Shown here: positions 1 through 7,577 of the stretch, piece by piece | Layout: each line of letters opens with the position of its first letter | Numbering within the stretch: the first letter of the stretch is position 1 | NCBI GenBank assembly: GCA_049322695.1 | Contig: JBMORW010000046.1 | Span: forward strand, 124,001-188,000 | Direction of reading: 5' to 3' | DNA length: 64,000 bases | DNA from: CALGKJ01 sp049322695 | GTDB taxonomy: Bacteria; Bacillota; Clostridia; Lutisporales; Lutisporaceae | Program-made: the position numbers and the translations under genes | The notes under the pieces: generated by a model | Databases searched by the model: none | Told to the model about the DNA's origin: nothing | What the model saw: only the letters and a program-made list of their open reading frames with translations

Positions 1-380
1 AAACCTTTTGCATTGCTTGCTGCAGACCGGCTCACAAAAGTGTGAAGAGTGATAACTGCTTCGTGGATACTCATATAACTTCAGCAACGGTTTTATCACC
101 CTGCGACGGTACTCCAACTGAAGTATATGAGAACTTCACCCCCAACCATAACAAGACAGCTGTATCACTTCGCTTTATTACTCCGGAATGTCAACTTTCA
201 CTGATTCTGGTAACAAAGGGTGAAACAATAACCAGAAGCTTTGCAGACCCTATTGATACAATACTACAGGTAGAAGACCTTCAAAGCATATCTGTTGAGT
301 GTACTGGAGATGCTGCGGATATTTGCCTGGCAAGCATTGTTATACGGAACTCCTTCTGTATCTGCTGCAAGCATCATTAG
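1..380 (+). CDS. Cys-rich protein, 5' truncated; possibly DUF3992/endospore-appendage-like
   Basis: The reading frame is open from the left edge (first full codon at base 3) to the stop at 378-380, so the gene starts outside the window; the GTG at 42 need not be the true start. The visible product has a Cys-rich segment near the edge (CIACC), a middle of alternating beta-strand-like residues, and a Cys-rich end (CICCKHH). The pattern of a G-rich turn, then SISVECTG, then a CIxxxI strand recalls DUF3992 proteins, the family of Bacillus endospore appendage (Ena) subunits, in which N-terminal cysteines cross-link subunits. This is a resemblance by eye only. A hairpin terminator follows. It could equally be another Cys-rich spore or envelope protein. 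Confidence 0.45.
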   Translation, partial: TFCIACCRPAHKSVKSDNCFVDTHITSATVLSPCDGTPTEVYENFTPNHNKTAVSLRFITPECQLSLILVTKGETITRSFADPIDTILQVEDLQSISVECTGDAADICLASIVIRNSFCICCKHH

Positions 381-400
381 TACCGAGTAGCTGGTGTATA

Positions 401-435
401 AATAAACCATGGACAGTCATTGTCCATGGTTTATT
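401..435. terminator. Bidirectional hairpin terminator
   Basis: Perfect 15-bp inverted repeat: arms 401-415 and 421-435, loop GTCAT. It is A/T-rich at both ends, so it can work on both strands. It lies between the convergent Cys-rich gene and the SIMPL-domain gene. Confidence 0.8.
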
Positions 436-462
436 CTGCTTCACTATGCATTTAGATTATTA

Positions 463-1206
463 TCAGTAGCTGTATACCAGACTTACTGATGCTCTTATTT
501 CCAGTTCTCCTGCAGATATGCTGGTCGCAGCTGCATCCATGCTGTATTTCAGGCTTTCATTCTGGGCATAGAATACAGGGGGGTTATAGCCTGAGCCTGA
601 CTCATTTATTTGTGAAGGGAGTCCCAGCTTAATGTCAAATTGCTTTGCCAAGAGCTCTGCCTTTGCTTTTGCTTTTGTAGTTGCATTTTCTAAGGCCTGC
701 AGATAGTATTTGTCTGTATCGGATACTGTGAAGCGGATATTAGAAATAGTATTTGCATCGTTAGCTGCTACAGCATCAATAACTGCTCCAACCTTTGAAA
801 TATCTCGTATAGTTACTTCCAAAGTGTTTATAACCCTATAGCCTGTAATATATGAACGGCGGTCAACTTCTGAATATGTCTCTATCGGGTAGATAGTGTA
901 CTGTGAAGTTTTTATATCTGTTTCAGCAATACCCTGTTCCTTCAGAACACTCATTATGTTATTCATTTTTTCAGCATTTTCCTGTTGAGCTGTCTTTGAG
1001 CTTTTATTCTCAGTTTGCACACCTACATTGATGTAAGCCATATCAGGCTTCACCTTTATGACTCCTTCAGAGCTTACAGAGATTGTTTTTTGGGGTGTTT
1101 GCGACTCATCTGCACTAGCATTGGATATCATTGAAAACCCTCCTGTTATTGCTCCAAATACGAACATAAATACTAATGCGCATATTGCAATTATTTTTTT
1201 ATTCAT
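463..1206 (-). CDS. SIMPL domain-containing (DUF541) secreted protein
   Basis: About 247 residues. The N-terminus has a short basic stretch and a hydrophobic segment (roughly residues 4-24), then a mature region starting near ASADESQ. The body matches the SIMPL/DUF541 pattern: an early TISVSSEGVIKVKPD strand, a helix with KSSKTAQQENAEKM, a TGYRVINTLEVTIRD strand pair, and a C-terminal LEIRASVSLVY strand. The family is periplasmic or cell-surface; its exact role is unclear, with reported links to oxidative stress and to signalling-factor binding. The ATG at 1206 is chosen because AGGAGG lies 7 bases upstream; an upstream in-frame ATG at 1272 lacks such a site. Monocistronic by layout. Confidence 0.85.
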   Translation of the reverse strand: MNKKIIAICALVFMFVFGAITGGFSMISNASADESQTPQKTISVSSEGVIKVKPDMAYINVGVQTENKSSKTAQQENAEKMNNIMSVLKEQGIAETDIKTSQYTIYPIETYSEVDRRSYITGYRVINTLEVTIRDISKVGAVIDAVAANDANTISNIRFTVSDTDKYYLQALENATTKAKAKAELLAKQFDIKLGLPSQINESGSGYNPPVFYAQNESLKYSMDAAATSISAGELEIRASVSLVYSY

Positions 1207-1347
1207 TTCAATTCCTCCTATTAATCCGGGTATTATACATTTTTGACGCATTATAAGAGGTGCAGGTTCCAATATTTATTTAACAACATATACCAAATTT
1301 CAGTTTAAAGGCACTGTTGGAGTTATCTGGAGGACAATATTGAAGCT

Positions 1348-2262
1348 TTATCGGTATCCTGCAGCATCTGCTTCTTTTCCTGCATGCATCACTTCATCTA
1401 TATATCTCCAGCAGTCAGGTTGTGAGCCGTCAATATCAGTAAAGCCATAAACCCTTGCCAGCTGCCCGCTGGAAAGTGATTGACCGCTCCACCTTAAATG
1501 ATCCGGATCAGAAGCAAGAGCAGCTACAGCACGTCCCACATAACGAGGAGTTTCTGATATAATGAAATGTGGCTCTCCCTTGATTGCATCACGCCAGTTT
1601 TCTTCTTTTACGCCGTAATGGTCCATCAACATTTCCGACCTCAACCAGCCCGGAGTTAAGGCAACAGCAGTACAACCGTATAACTGAAGCTCTTTAGCCT
1701 GCGACCAGGCCAAACGAATTACGGAGGTTTTCACAAGGTCATAAAATAACGACAAGCGATAGTTATTACTGTTGTATTCTGCGGTACCATCTGTCATCTC
1801 AACTACCAATCCGCCTTTATTTTTAATCAGAAGTGGCAGTGCATAGTGACTGGTGATAATATGTGTTTCTATTCCGAGTTTGAGTATACGAAGTCCATTC
1901 TCAAGGGAATGCTTCCATACAGGCACATTCCATTCAGACAAACGCTCGGCTCCCCAAATGTCACTAACCAGTACATCCAATCTTCCTTGTTCATGTTCTA
2001 TGCGATTAATCAGCTCTTGCACTTGCACTGGTTGTAAATGATCAGCCTGAACGGCAATACCATGTCCTCCTGCTTTGCTTACAAGCTCAGCAGTTTCCTC
2101 TATTGTTTCAGAGCGGTTATACTCCGATTTATGGGTACGTGTAGAGCGACCCGTAACATAAACAATATAACCTGCTGCACCTAATTCAACTGCTGTGCCC
2201 CGCCCGGCACCTCTTGTAGCTCCGGCGACCAAAGCTACTTTCTTATTGTCTTGAGAAGTCAT
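1348..2262 (-). CDS. SDR-family NAD(P)-dependent oxidoreductase
   Basis: About 304 residues, a Rossmann-fold short-chain dehydrogenase. The glycine-rich cofactor motif is AGATRGAGRG near the start; a YxxxK catalytic pair appears as YDLVK after the MTDGTAEY strand. The residue expected to be the catalytic serine lies in a T/D-rich segment, so activity on a usual alcohol/ketone substrate should be checked. Arginines just after the glycine motif (GRSTR) suggest NADP preference. ATG at 2262 has GGAGGA upstream. It is divergent from a WYL regulator at 2425, which is a plausible controller. Substrate unknown. Confidence 0.85.
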   Translation of the reverse strand: MTSQDNKKVALVAGATRGAGRGTAVELGAAGYIVYVTGRSTRTHKSEYNRSETIEETAELVSKAGGHGIAVQADHLQPVQVQELINRIEHEQGRLDVLVSDIWGAERLSEWNVPVWKHSLENGLRILKLGIETHIITSHYALPLLIKNKGGLVVEMTDGTAEYNSNNYRLSLFYDLVKTSVIRLAWSQAKELQLYGCTAVALTPGWLRSEMLMDHYGVKEENWRDAIKGEPHFIISETPRYVGRAVAALASDPDHLRWSGQSLSSGQLARVYGFTDIDGSQPDCWRYIDEVMHAGKEADAAGYR

Positions 2263-2424
2263 AAGAGTTCCTCCTTTAAACATAATATCTTGTTTATACG
2301 TGGTTTAAAGAAGCATTGATGTTAAAAAATTGGAATCCTGTTGAATGTATGATAGTATAAGTATAGCAAAAATTGTTGACAGAATGCTGGCAATAATCCA
2401 TAGTAAATATAAAAGGTGATATTT

Positions 2425-3384
2425 ATGAGATTGCATAGATTGATTTCGATTCTGCTTCTAATTGAATCAAAAGGCATGATAAAGGCTAAGGAAATAGCAG
2501 AAAAGCTTGAAATATCCTTAAGGACTGTATATAGAGACATTGACTCTTTGTGTGAAGCAGGTATCCCAGTAGCAGCATCCACCGGGCCAAACGGAGGAAT
2601 ATATCTCATGGATGGGTATACAGGCGGCATTAGCCATTTGCAGGAGGAAGACATTATTAGCCTGTATATAAACGGAATGGGGATAATACCTGATAAACAA
2701 AGCGATATGGCTATTAAGCTGAACAACGCATTATTGAAGCTGCAAAAGAAGCTGTCGCCAAAGCAGATTAGTGAAATAGACAAAGTAAAGAGTAAGTTTT
2801 ATTTTGATGACACGCTTTGGTGGGGAGAGAAAAGAAGATTGCCCTTTATAGACAGTATATTATATGGAGTTATTAGGTCCAAAGGTCTTAGTATAAAGTA
2901 CATAAAGCATGGGGGTGAGCTTTCAGCCAGGATGGCACAGCCTTATGGGATTGTTGTGAAGAATACGGATTGGTATCTGATTGCGTATTGTGAAAACAGC
3001 AAAGAAGTAAGAACCTTTAAATGCGACAGGATAATTGAATGCTCGATTATGGAAAGCAGCTTCAATGTACCTTCAGGCTTTTCAATTGAAGAATATTGGA
3101 AGAAAAATGAAACAGCCTTTAAAAGGCAGTGCAAGGAAAGGGAGAGATATCCCGTTTTAATCAGACTAGAGAAGCTTATGACACATATACTTTCAAATCT
3201 GGAAGTGATTGATTATAAGGAAAAAGGAAACTATATTGAGGCTTTAATCAACATGCATGGCTATAAATTTGCCATGAAGGAAGCCATGAATATAATTGGT
3301 TATGCAGAGATTGTTGAGCCTGCAGAGCTGAGAGACTATACTAAAAATGCGTTATATACAATCATATCAAGGTATGAGCTATAA
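2425..3384 (+). CDS. YafY/WYL-domain transcriptional regulator
   Basis: About 319 residues. The N-terminus is an HTH_11-type winged helix (residues 1-60; KEIAEKLEISLRTVYRDI is the recognition region), with the family's GIPV-GPNGGIYL wing. The middle holds a WYL-like domain (around residues 140-205; DWYLIAYCENSKEVRTFKCDRI), thought in this family to bind a ligand or nucleic acid. The C-terminal part is the usual WCX-like extension. ATG at 2425 is preceded by AAAGGTG. It is divergently transcribed from the SDR gene, the classic arrangement for a local regulator and its target; the 160-bp intergenic region would carry both promoters. Confidence 0.88.
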   Translation: MRLHRLISILLLIESKGMIKAKEIAEKLEISLRTVYRDIDSLCEAGIPVAASTGPNGGIYLMDGYTGGISHLQEEDIISLYINGMGIIPDKQSDMAIKLNNALLKLQKKLSPKQISEIDKVKSKFYFDDTLWWGEKRRLPFIDSILYGVIRSKGLSIKYIKHGGELSARMAQPYGIVVKNTDWYLIAYCENSKEVRTFKCDRIIECSIMESSFNVPSGFSIEEYWKKNETAFKRQCKERERYPVLIRLEKLMTHILSNLEVIDYKEKGNYIEALINMHGYKFAMKEAMNIIGYAEIVEPAELRDYTKNALYTIISRYEL

Positions 3385-3462
3385 AATACATTATATCACG
3401 AAACAGATAGCTGCTTTGGATAGCAGCAGCTGAGTCAAGTAAATCATACGACATGAGTTGTG

Positions 3463-3500
3463 GATTCTGGGACAGGGTTTTATCTTCCTGTCCCAGAATC
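3463..3500. terminator. Hairpin between convergent WYL regulator and hydrogenase genes
   Basis: Perfect 14-bp inverted repeat, arms 3463-3476 and 3487-3500, loop of 10. The T-runs beside it are weak, so termination is inferred from position between two convergent gene ends. The stem contains the GGGACAGG/CCTGTCCC motif that recurs in other hairpins of this window. Confidence 0.65.
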
Positions 3501-3506
3501 TCTTCA

Positions 3507-5231
3507 TTATATGCTGCTCTTGTCTTCATAATGTGTATGAAGATATTTATGGGAAACCTTGCTTAAGGGCTTACCCAGGAACTCATCGTAAAGAATTTTT
3601 ACTGCAGGGTTTTCATGGGATTTTCTAATATTGCATTGTTCATCTGCCTTATATATAGCTTCTACACGTTTATTTTTCATGGAATTAGTCCCTGGTATCG
3701 GCTGTCCGCCGCCGCCAATACAGCCTCCGGGACAGCACATAACCTCAACGAAATGATAGTCTGCTTTCCCTTCTCTTATTGCATCAAGTATGATTCTTGC
3801 ATTACTCAATCCATTGACTACAGCCACCTTGACATCAGTATCTCCAATTTTTACAACTGCTTCCTTAAAGCCTTCGATGCCCCTTAATGTATCAAAATCT
3901 ATTCTTTCAAGGCTGCCTCCAGTAACCACCTCATATACTGTGCGCAGTGCAGCCTCCATGACGCCTCCGCTTGCACCAAAGATTACTGCGGCACCGGTGG
4001 AGATGCCGAAAGGCAGATCAAAGTCTTCATTTGTCAATTCTTCTATTCTGATTCCTGATTGTCTTATCATTGAAGCTAGCTCCCTGGTAGTGATTACAAT
4101 ATCAACATCCTGACAGCCTTCACTTTGCATTTCACTTCTTCCGGCTTCGCTTTTCTTGGCAGTACAAGGCATAATTGATACCACTACAATATTTTTCGGG
4201 TCATAGTTATACTTTTGGGCATAATATGATTTTGCCAGTGAACCAAACATCTGTTGAGGAGATTTGCAGGTTGATAAGTGTGAAAGAAGATCAGGATAGA
4301 ACATTTCAATAAACCTTATCCACCCCGGACTGCATGAGGTTAACATGGGAAGCCTGCCATTGTTTTTTATGCGATGTAACAGTTCGTTGCCTTCCTCAAT
4401 TATTGTCAGGTCTGCAGTAAAATTAGTATCAAACACCTTATCAAAGCCAATTCTTTTCAGGAAGCTTACAATTTTACCGGTAACTATACTTCCTGGCTCC
4501 ATTCCAAACTCCTCTCCCAATGACACCCTTACAGCGGGGGCAATCTGAACAACAACATGTTTGCTATCATCCTCTAGAGCTTCCCAGACCTTGTCAGTAT
4601 CATTCTTCTCATATATTGCTCCTACCGGACATACGTTAATACATTGGCCGCAGTAAACACATGGTACTTCACTAAGGCATTTTTCAAAGGCAGGACAAAT
4701 CTTCATATCACAGCTTCTGTTGACATGGTAAATAGCACCTACTCCTTGTACTTCATGGCATACCTCAACACATCTTCCGCATTTGATGCATTTGCTTGGA
4801 TCCCTGATTATGGAAGGATTGCTTTCATCAATGGGAAGGTAGTCCACAAACTTATCCATGGGGACATTTTCTACATTGAATCTTTTGCATAGGGACTGCA
4901 GCTCACAGTTGTTATTTCTGACACATGTGGGGCAGTCACAATTATGATTAGCGAGAATAAGCTGCAGAATTGTTTTTCTTGCTTCACGGATTTTTGCCGT
5001 ATTTGATTTTACTACCATACCATCTCTTACGGGTGTGCAGCAAGCGGCTGTAAAGGTGTTCTGGCCTTCTACTTCTACAATACATACCCTGCAGCTTCCC
5101 TTTATACTCTGGTCCGGATGATAACATAGGGTTGGAATATCAATATTTACTTTTCTTGCAGCTTCAATAATGGTGGAGCTGGAATCTACCGTTACCTCAA
5201 TGCCGTCAATAATTAATTTTACATCAGCCAT
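3507..5231 (-). CDS. hydA: [FeFe] hydrogenase catalytic subunit, NAD(P)-linked type
   Basis: 574 residues, the cytoplasmic catalytic subunit that interconverts protons and H2. Domains in order: 2Fe-2S ferredoxin (C36, C47, C50, C64), His/Cys 4Fe-4S segment (H96, C100, C103, C109), two 4Fe-4S sites (C148-C158 and C191-C201), then the H-cluster domain. H-cluster motifs: TSCSPGW near residues 298-304, MPCTAKKSE, and EVMCCPGGCIGGGGQP. The first has Ser where many enzymes have a second adjacent Cys (TSCCPxW). Extra cysteines lie at 174, 179 and 185. Last gene of a four-gene operon; its ATG directly follows the stop of the NuoF-like gene, inside which its AGGAGG lies. Partners point to NAD(P)H-linked H2 production or oxidation. 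Confidence 0.96.
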   Translation of the reverse strand: MADVKLIIDGIEVTVDSSSTIIEAARKVNIDIPTLCYHPDQSIKGSCRVCIVEVEGQNTFTAACCTPVRDGMVVKSNTAKIREARKTILQLILANHNCDCPTCVRNNNCELQSLCKRFNVENVPMDKFVDYLPIDESNPSIIRDPSKCIKCGRCVEVCHEVQGVGAIYHVNRSCDMKICPAFEKCLSEVPCVYCGQCINVCPVGAIYEKNDTDKVWEALEDDSKHVVVQIAPAVRVSLGEEFGMEPGSIVTGKIVSFLKRIGFDKVFDTNFTADLTIIEEGNELLHRIKNNGRLPMLTSCSPGWIRFIEMFYPDLLSHLSTCKSPQQMFGSLAKSYYAQKYNYDPKNIVVVSIMPCTAKKSEAGRSEMQSEGCQDVDIVITTRELASMIRQSGIRIEELTNEDFDLPFGISTGAAVIFGASGGVMEAALRTVYEVVTGGSLERIDFDTLRGIEGFKEAVVKIGDTDVKVAVVNGLSNARIILDAIREGKADYHFVEVMCCPGGCIGGGGQPIPGTNSMKNKRVEAIYKADEQCNIRKSHENPAVKILYDEFLGKPLSKVSHKYLHTHYEDKSSI

Positions 5232-6515
5232 TTATTGTACCTCCTTTTTAAAGCATACTCCTGCTCTGCAATAGCCGTTTATGTGCTCTATATATTCTTC
5301 ATTGAAGTACTTCAATGTAGATGTAATAACTGTAGGAGCAGCCTGACCCAAACCACAGAGAGATGCTTTACTCATAAGGGATGATATACTGTATATCAGT
5401 TCCAGATCTCTTGTGGAGCCTTGCCCCTTTGTTATCCGATCCACAATGGTTATGATGTGCCTTACTCCTTCTCTGCAGGGAGTGCATTTACCGCAGGACT
5501 CATGCTTGAAGAATTCCAGTATGTTTTTTATAAAATCCAGTATACAGATTGAATCATCAGCAACCAGCACTGCTCCTGAGCCCAATCCATAACCTATTTG
5601 CTTCAGTTCATCAAAATCAAGCTTTGTATCTAGAAGACTTTCAGGCAGACAAGGACCGGATGAACCACCTAACTGAACAAATTTCAGCTTTTTATTGTTT
5701 TCCATACCACCGCAGATATCAAACACTATTTCATTTAAGCTTGTTCCAAACTCTACTTCATATACTCCTTTATTTACTATACTTCCACAGGCTGATATCA
5801 GCTTGGTGCCCTTGCTGCTTTCGGTACCGAGCTTTTTAAACTCTTCAGCTCCGTCAGAAAGTATCAGTGGTATATTGAACAGTGTTTCCACATTATTTAC
5901 CAGTGTGGGTTTTTGCCATAATCCGCTAACAGGAGGGTAAGGAGGTTTGAATCTTGATCTGCCTTGATTTCCTTCTATTGATTCTATCAATGCCGTTTCC
6001 TCTCCACAGACATAGGCTCCTGCTCCCGATCTTATTTCGACATCAAAGCTGAAGCTGTGGCCCAGTATACCCGAACCCAGATAACCCTCGTTTTTAAGCA
6101 GAGAAACAGCCTTCCTGAGCAAATCGCAGGACTTTGGATATTCACCCCGTATATAGATGTAGCCCTTTGAGGCTTCCACGGCATATGCTGCTATAATCAT
6201 TCCCTCCAGCAGTTGCAGGGGGCATCCTTCAATCAGTACCTTATCCTTAAAGGTACCTGGCTCACCCTCGTCGGCATTGCAGATAACATACTTTTCATTG
6301 GCTTTCTCACTTGCAACCAGCTCCCATTTTAGCCCTGTAGGAAAGGAAGCACCTCCTCTGCCCTTGAGCTTTGAGCTCTTAACTATATCCACAACCTCAG
6401 AAGGAGACATTTTAAAAAGAATCTTTTCCAAGGCTGCAAAGCCCCCGTTATCCTTATACTCCTTTATAGAGAGAGGATTTATTTTACCACATAATCTTGA
6501 AACAAAGCTTTTCAT
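5232..6515 (-). CDS. hydB: NuoF/HydB-like flavoprotein subunit of hydrogenase (NADH-binding)
   Basis: 427 residues. It carries the NuoF core: GRGGASFPTGLKW (NADH/FMN-binding loop), a GEPG turn, GAGAYVCGEETALIESIEG, and the 4Fe-4S motif ESCGKCTPCREG. Role: moves electrons between NAD(P)H via FMN and the hydrogenase Fe-S chain. It is short for a HydB: the N-terminal thioredoxin-like 2Fe-2S domain is instead a separate gene (7009-7362), and the C-terminal two-cluster ferredoxin domain found in many electron-bifurcating HydB proteins is absent; the protein ends soon after a GYCRAGVC segment. Start overlaps the NuoE stop by four bases (ATGA), indicating translational coupling. Confidence 0.93.
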   Translation of the reverse strand: MKSFVSRLCGKINPLSIKEYKDNGGFAALEKILFKMSPSEVVDIVKSSKLKGRGGASFPTGLKWELVASEKANEKYVICNADEGEPGTFKDKVLIEGCPLQLLEGMIIAAYAVEASKGYIYIRGEYPKSCDLLRKAVSLLKNEGYLGSGILGHSFSFDVEIRSGAGAYVCGEETALIESIEGNQGRSRFKPPYPPVSGLWQKPTLVNNVETLFNIPLILSDGAEEFKKLGTESSKGTKLISACGSIVNKGVYEVEFGTSLNEIVFDICGGMENNKKLKFVQLGGSSGPCLPESLLDTKLDFDELKQIGYGLGSGAVLVADDSICILDFIKNILEFFKHESCGKCTPCREGVRHIITIVDRITKGQGSTRDLELIYSISSLMSKASLCGLGQAAPTVITSTLKYFNEEYIEHINGYCRAGVCFKKEVQ

Positions 6516-6988
6516 TTAATGACCTCCTTTTTCAGGGATTCAATGATTTTTACCGCCTTTTCCCCCGTCAGGTTTCCGTAAACTTCGCCGTTTATTCTTA
6601 TGGCAGGAGCTATATCACAGGCTCCAAAGCAGCTTACATATTCGATGGAAAACATTCCATCAGGCGTTGTTTCTCCAACCTTGATATTCAGTAAATCCTC
6701 CAATGCTTTGAGGATTTGTGAGGAGCCCTTGATATAACAGGGTCCGCTGTTACAGATTTCAATAGCATATTTACCTTTTGCATTGGTAGAAAGCATGGAA
6801 TAAAAGGAGGCTGCTCCATAGACCTTACTTAGGGGTAAGTTCAGCAACTTTGCTATCAGCTTTATCTGTTCTCCACTGATATAGTGCTGTTCAGATTGAG
6901 CCTGAACAGCTATGAGTATCTCTAATAGCTTATCCTCTGTACTGCCGATATCCCGGATTAAACTTATAATGTTTGTTTTGTCTTCCAT
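6512..6988 (-). CDS. hydC: NuoE/HydC-like 2Fe-2S subunit of hydrogenase
   Basis: About 158 residues, thioredoxin-fold NuoE family. An N-terminal helical region is followed by the 2Fe-2S ligand set: the CNSGPC pair and, about 35 residues on, a CFGAC pair in YVSCFGACDIAP. It normally sits next to the flavin subunit as part of the NADH module (HndA in Hnd-type enzymes). ATG at 6988 is chosen because GGGAGG lies upstream; the in-frame ATG at 7006 overlaps that site. Its last codon overlaps the start of the NuoF-like gene, and it begins 20 bases after the preceding operon gene. Confidence 0.93.
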   Translation of the reverse strand: MEDKTNIISLIRDIGSTEDKLLEILIAVQAQSEQHYISGEQIKLIAKLLNLPLSKVYGAASFYSMLSTNAKGKYAIEICNSGPCYIKGSSQILKALEDLLNIKVGETTPDGMFSIEYVSCFGACDIAPAIRINGEVYGNLTGEKAVKIIESLKKEVIK

Positions 6989-7008
6989 ATATTTTCCTCC
7001 CAACATTA

Positions 7009-7362
7009 TTATTTCAGCAGATATTCTTCAACCGGCTTTCCCAGCTGAGAATGTGAAAGAATGATGAGCATGGCCTTTTTGCTGTCTATAAGCTCATAAG
7101 AGTACTTGCTGCCGTCAGGCATATATACATCCACCAAAGGCTCTTTTGCACAAATTCCCAGACATCCTGTAGTTTCTATGATTATATTACTGATATTAGA
7201 GTGCTTTAAAGCTTCCTGCATGCTTTTTAGTACCTCATCAGCACCTACACTGATGCTGCAGGATGTATAGCACACAAGAACTCTTATCATTCCTTTTCTT
7301 TTGCTTTTTACTCTTTCTTCGGCAGCCTTCCGGAGCTGTTCATAGCTTAGTCCTTCTGCCAT
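7009..7362 (-). CDS. Thioredoxin-like 2Fe-2S ferredoxin (HndB-like), first gene of hydrogenase operon
   Basis: 117 residues. A charged N-terminal helix precedes a thioredoxin-like 2Fe-2S fold with ligand candidates in VCYTSCSISVGAD and TTGCLGICAKEP. In three-subunit HydABC enzymes this domain is fused to the N-terminus of HydB; here it is free, as in the four-subunit HndABCD arrangement. It is the promoter-proximal gene: a sigma-54-type promoter at 7414-7398 would start transcription about 25 bases upstream of the ATG, with AAAAGGAGG in between. Expected role: an intermediate cluster in electron transfer between the flavin site and the catalytic subunit. Confidence 0.9.
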   Translation of the reverse strand: MAEGLSYEQLRKAAEERVKSKRKGMIRVLVCYTSCSISVGADEVLKSMQEALKHSNISNIIIETTGCLGICAKEPLVDVYMPDGSKYSYELIDSKKAMLIILSHSQLGKPVEEYLLK

Positions 7363-7397
7363 ATCAATACCTCCTTTTCACTTGTAACTACAGGTGT

Positions 7398-7414
7398 TGC
7401 AACAATCATACCAA
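7398..7414 (-). promoter_or_regulatory. Sigma-54 (-24/-12) promoter of hydrogenase operon
   Basis: On the minus strand the sequence reads TTGGTATGATTGTTGCA. It has the invariant GG and GC separated by exactly 10 bases (consensus TGGCAC-N5-TTGC), with a full TTGC at -12. The predicted start lies near 7387, giving a leader of about 25 bases that contains the ribosome binding site. No good -35/-10 sigma-A promoter is visible in the same interval. The next gene upstream encodes a sigma-54-dependent activator, which supports the call. Confidence 0.78.
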
Positions 7415-7421
7415 TCTGACC

Positions 7422-7498
7422 GAACTCGCAAAAAAAATTTGAATGATAATGAACAGCTCGCAAATCAAAAGGTTTACATCCGTGCAAGATTCATGCAC
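7422..7498. promoter_or_regulatory. Candidate upstream activator sites for the sigma-54 activator
   Basis: Two direct copies of CTCGCAAA lie at 7425-7432 and 7457-7464, exactly 32 bp (about three helical turns) apart; both have a GAAC or GAACAG prefix. Further upstream is an inverted repeat GTGCA-N7-TGCAC at 7482-7498, about 80 bp before the -24 element. These positions are usual for enhancer-binding-protein sites. The sequences are seen directly; the binding role is inferred. Confidence 0.45.
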
Positions 7499-7508
7499 AT
7501 TCAAATGA

Positions 7509-7577
7509 AAAAGGGAAGCAAATCAGTATTGCTTCCCTTTTAATGCACTGCTGCATTTAATCATGCAGCAGTGCATT
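7509..7577 (-). terminator. Tandem hairpins ending the sensor-activator gene
   Basis: Two perfect stem-loops abut. The first (arms 7542-7556 and 7563-7577, 15 bp) has the gene's stop codon in its loop and the last sense codons in one arm. The second (arms 7509-7521 and 7529-7541, 13 bp) is followed on the minus strand by a run of T, a typical intrinsic terminator. Together they should separate the activator transcript from the hydrogenase operon. Confidence 0.82.

Noticed and set aside
3790..4113. Open frames on the strand opposite hydA and other long genes
   Set aside because: They have no ribosome binding site, are low in family-like motifs and mirror the coding strand; shadows of the real genes.
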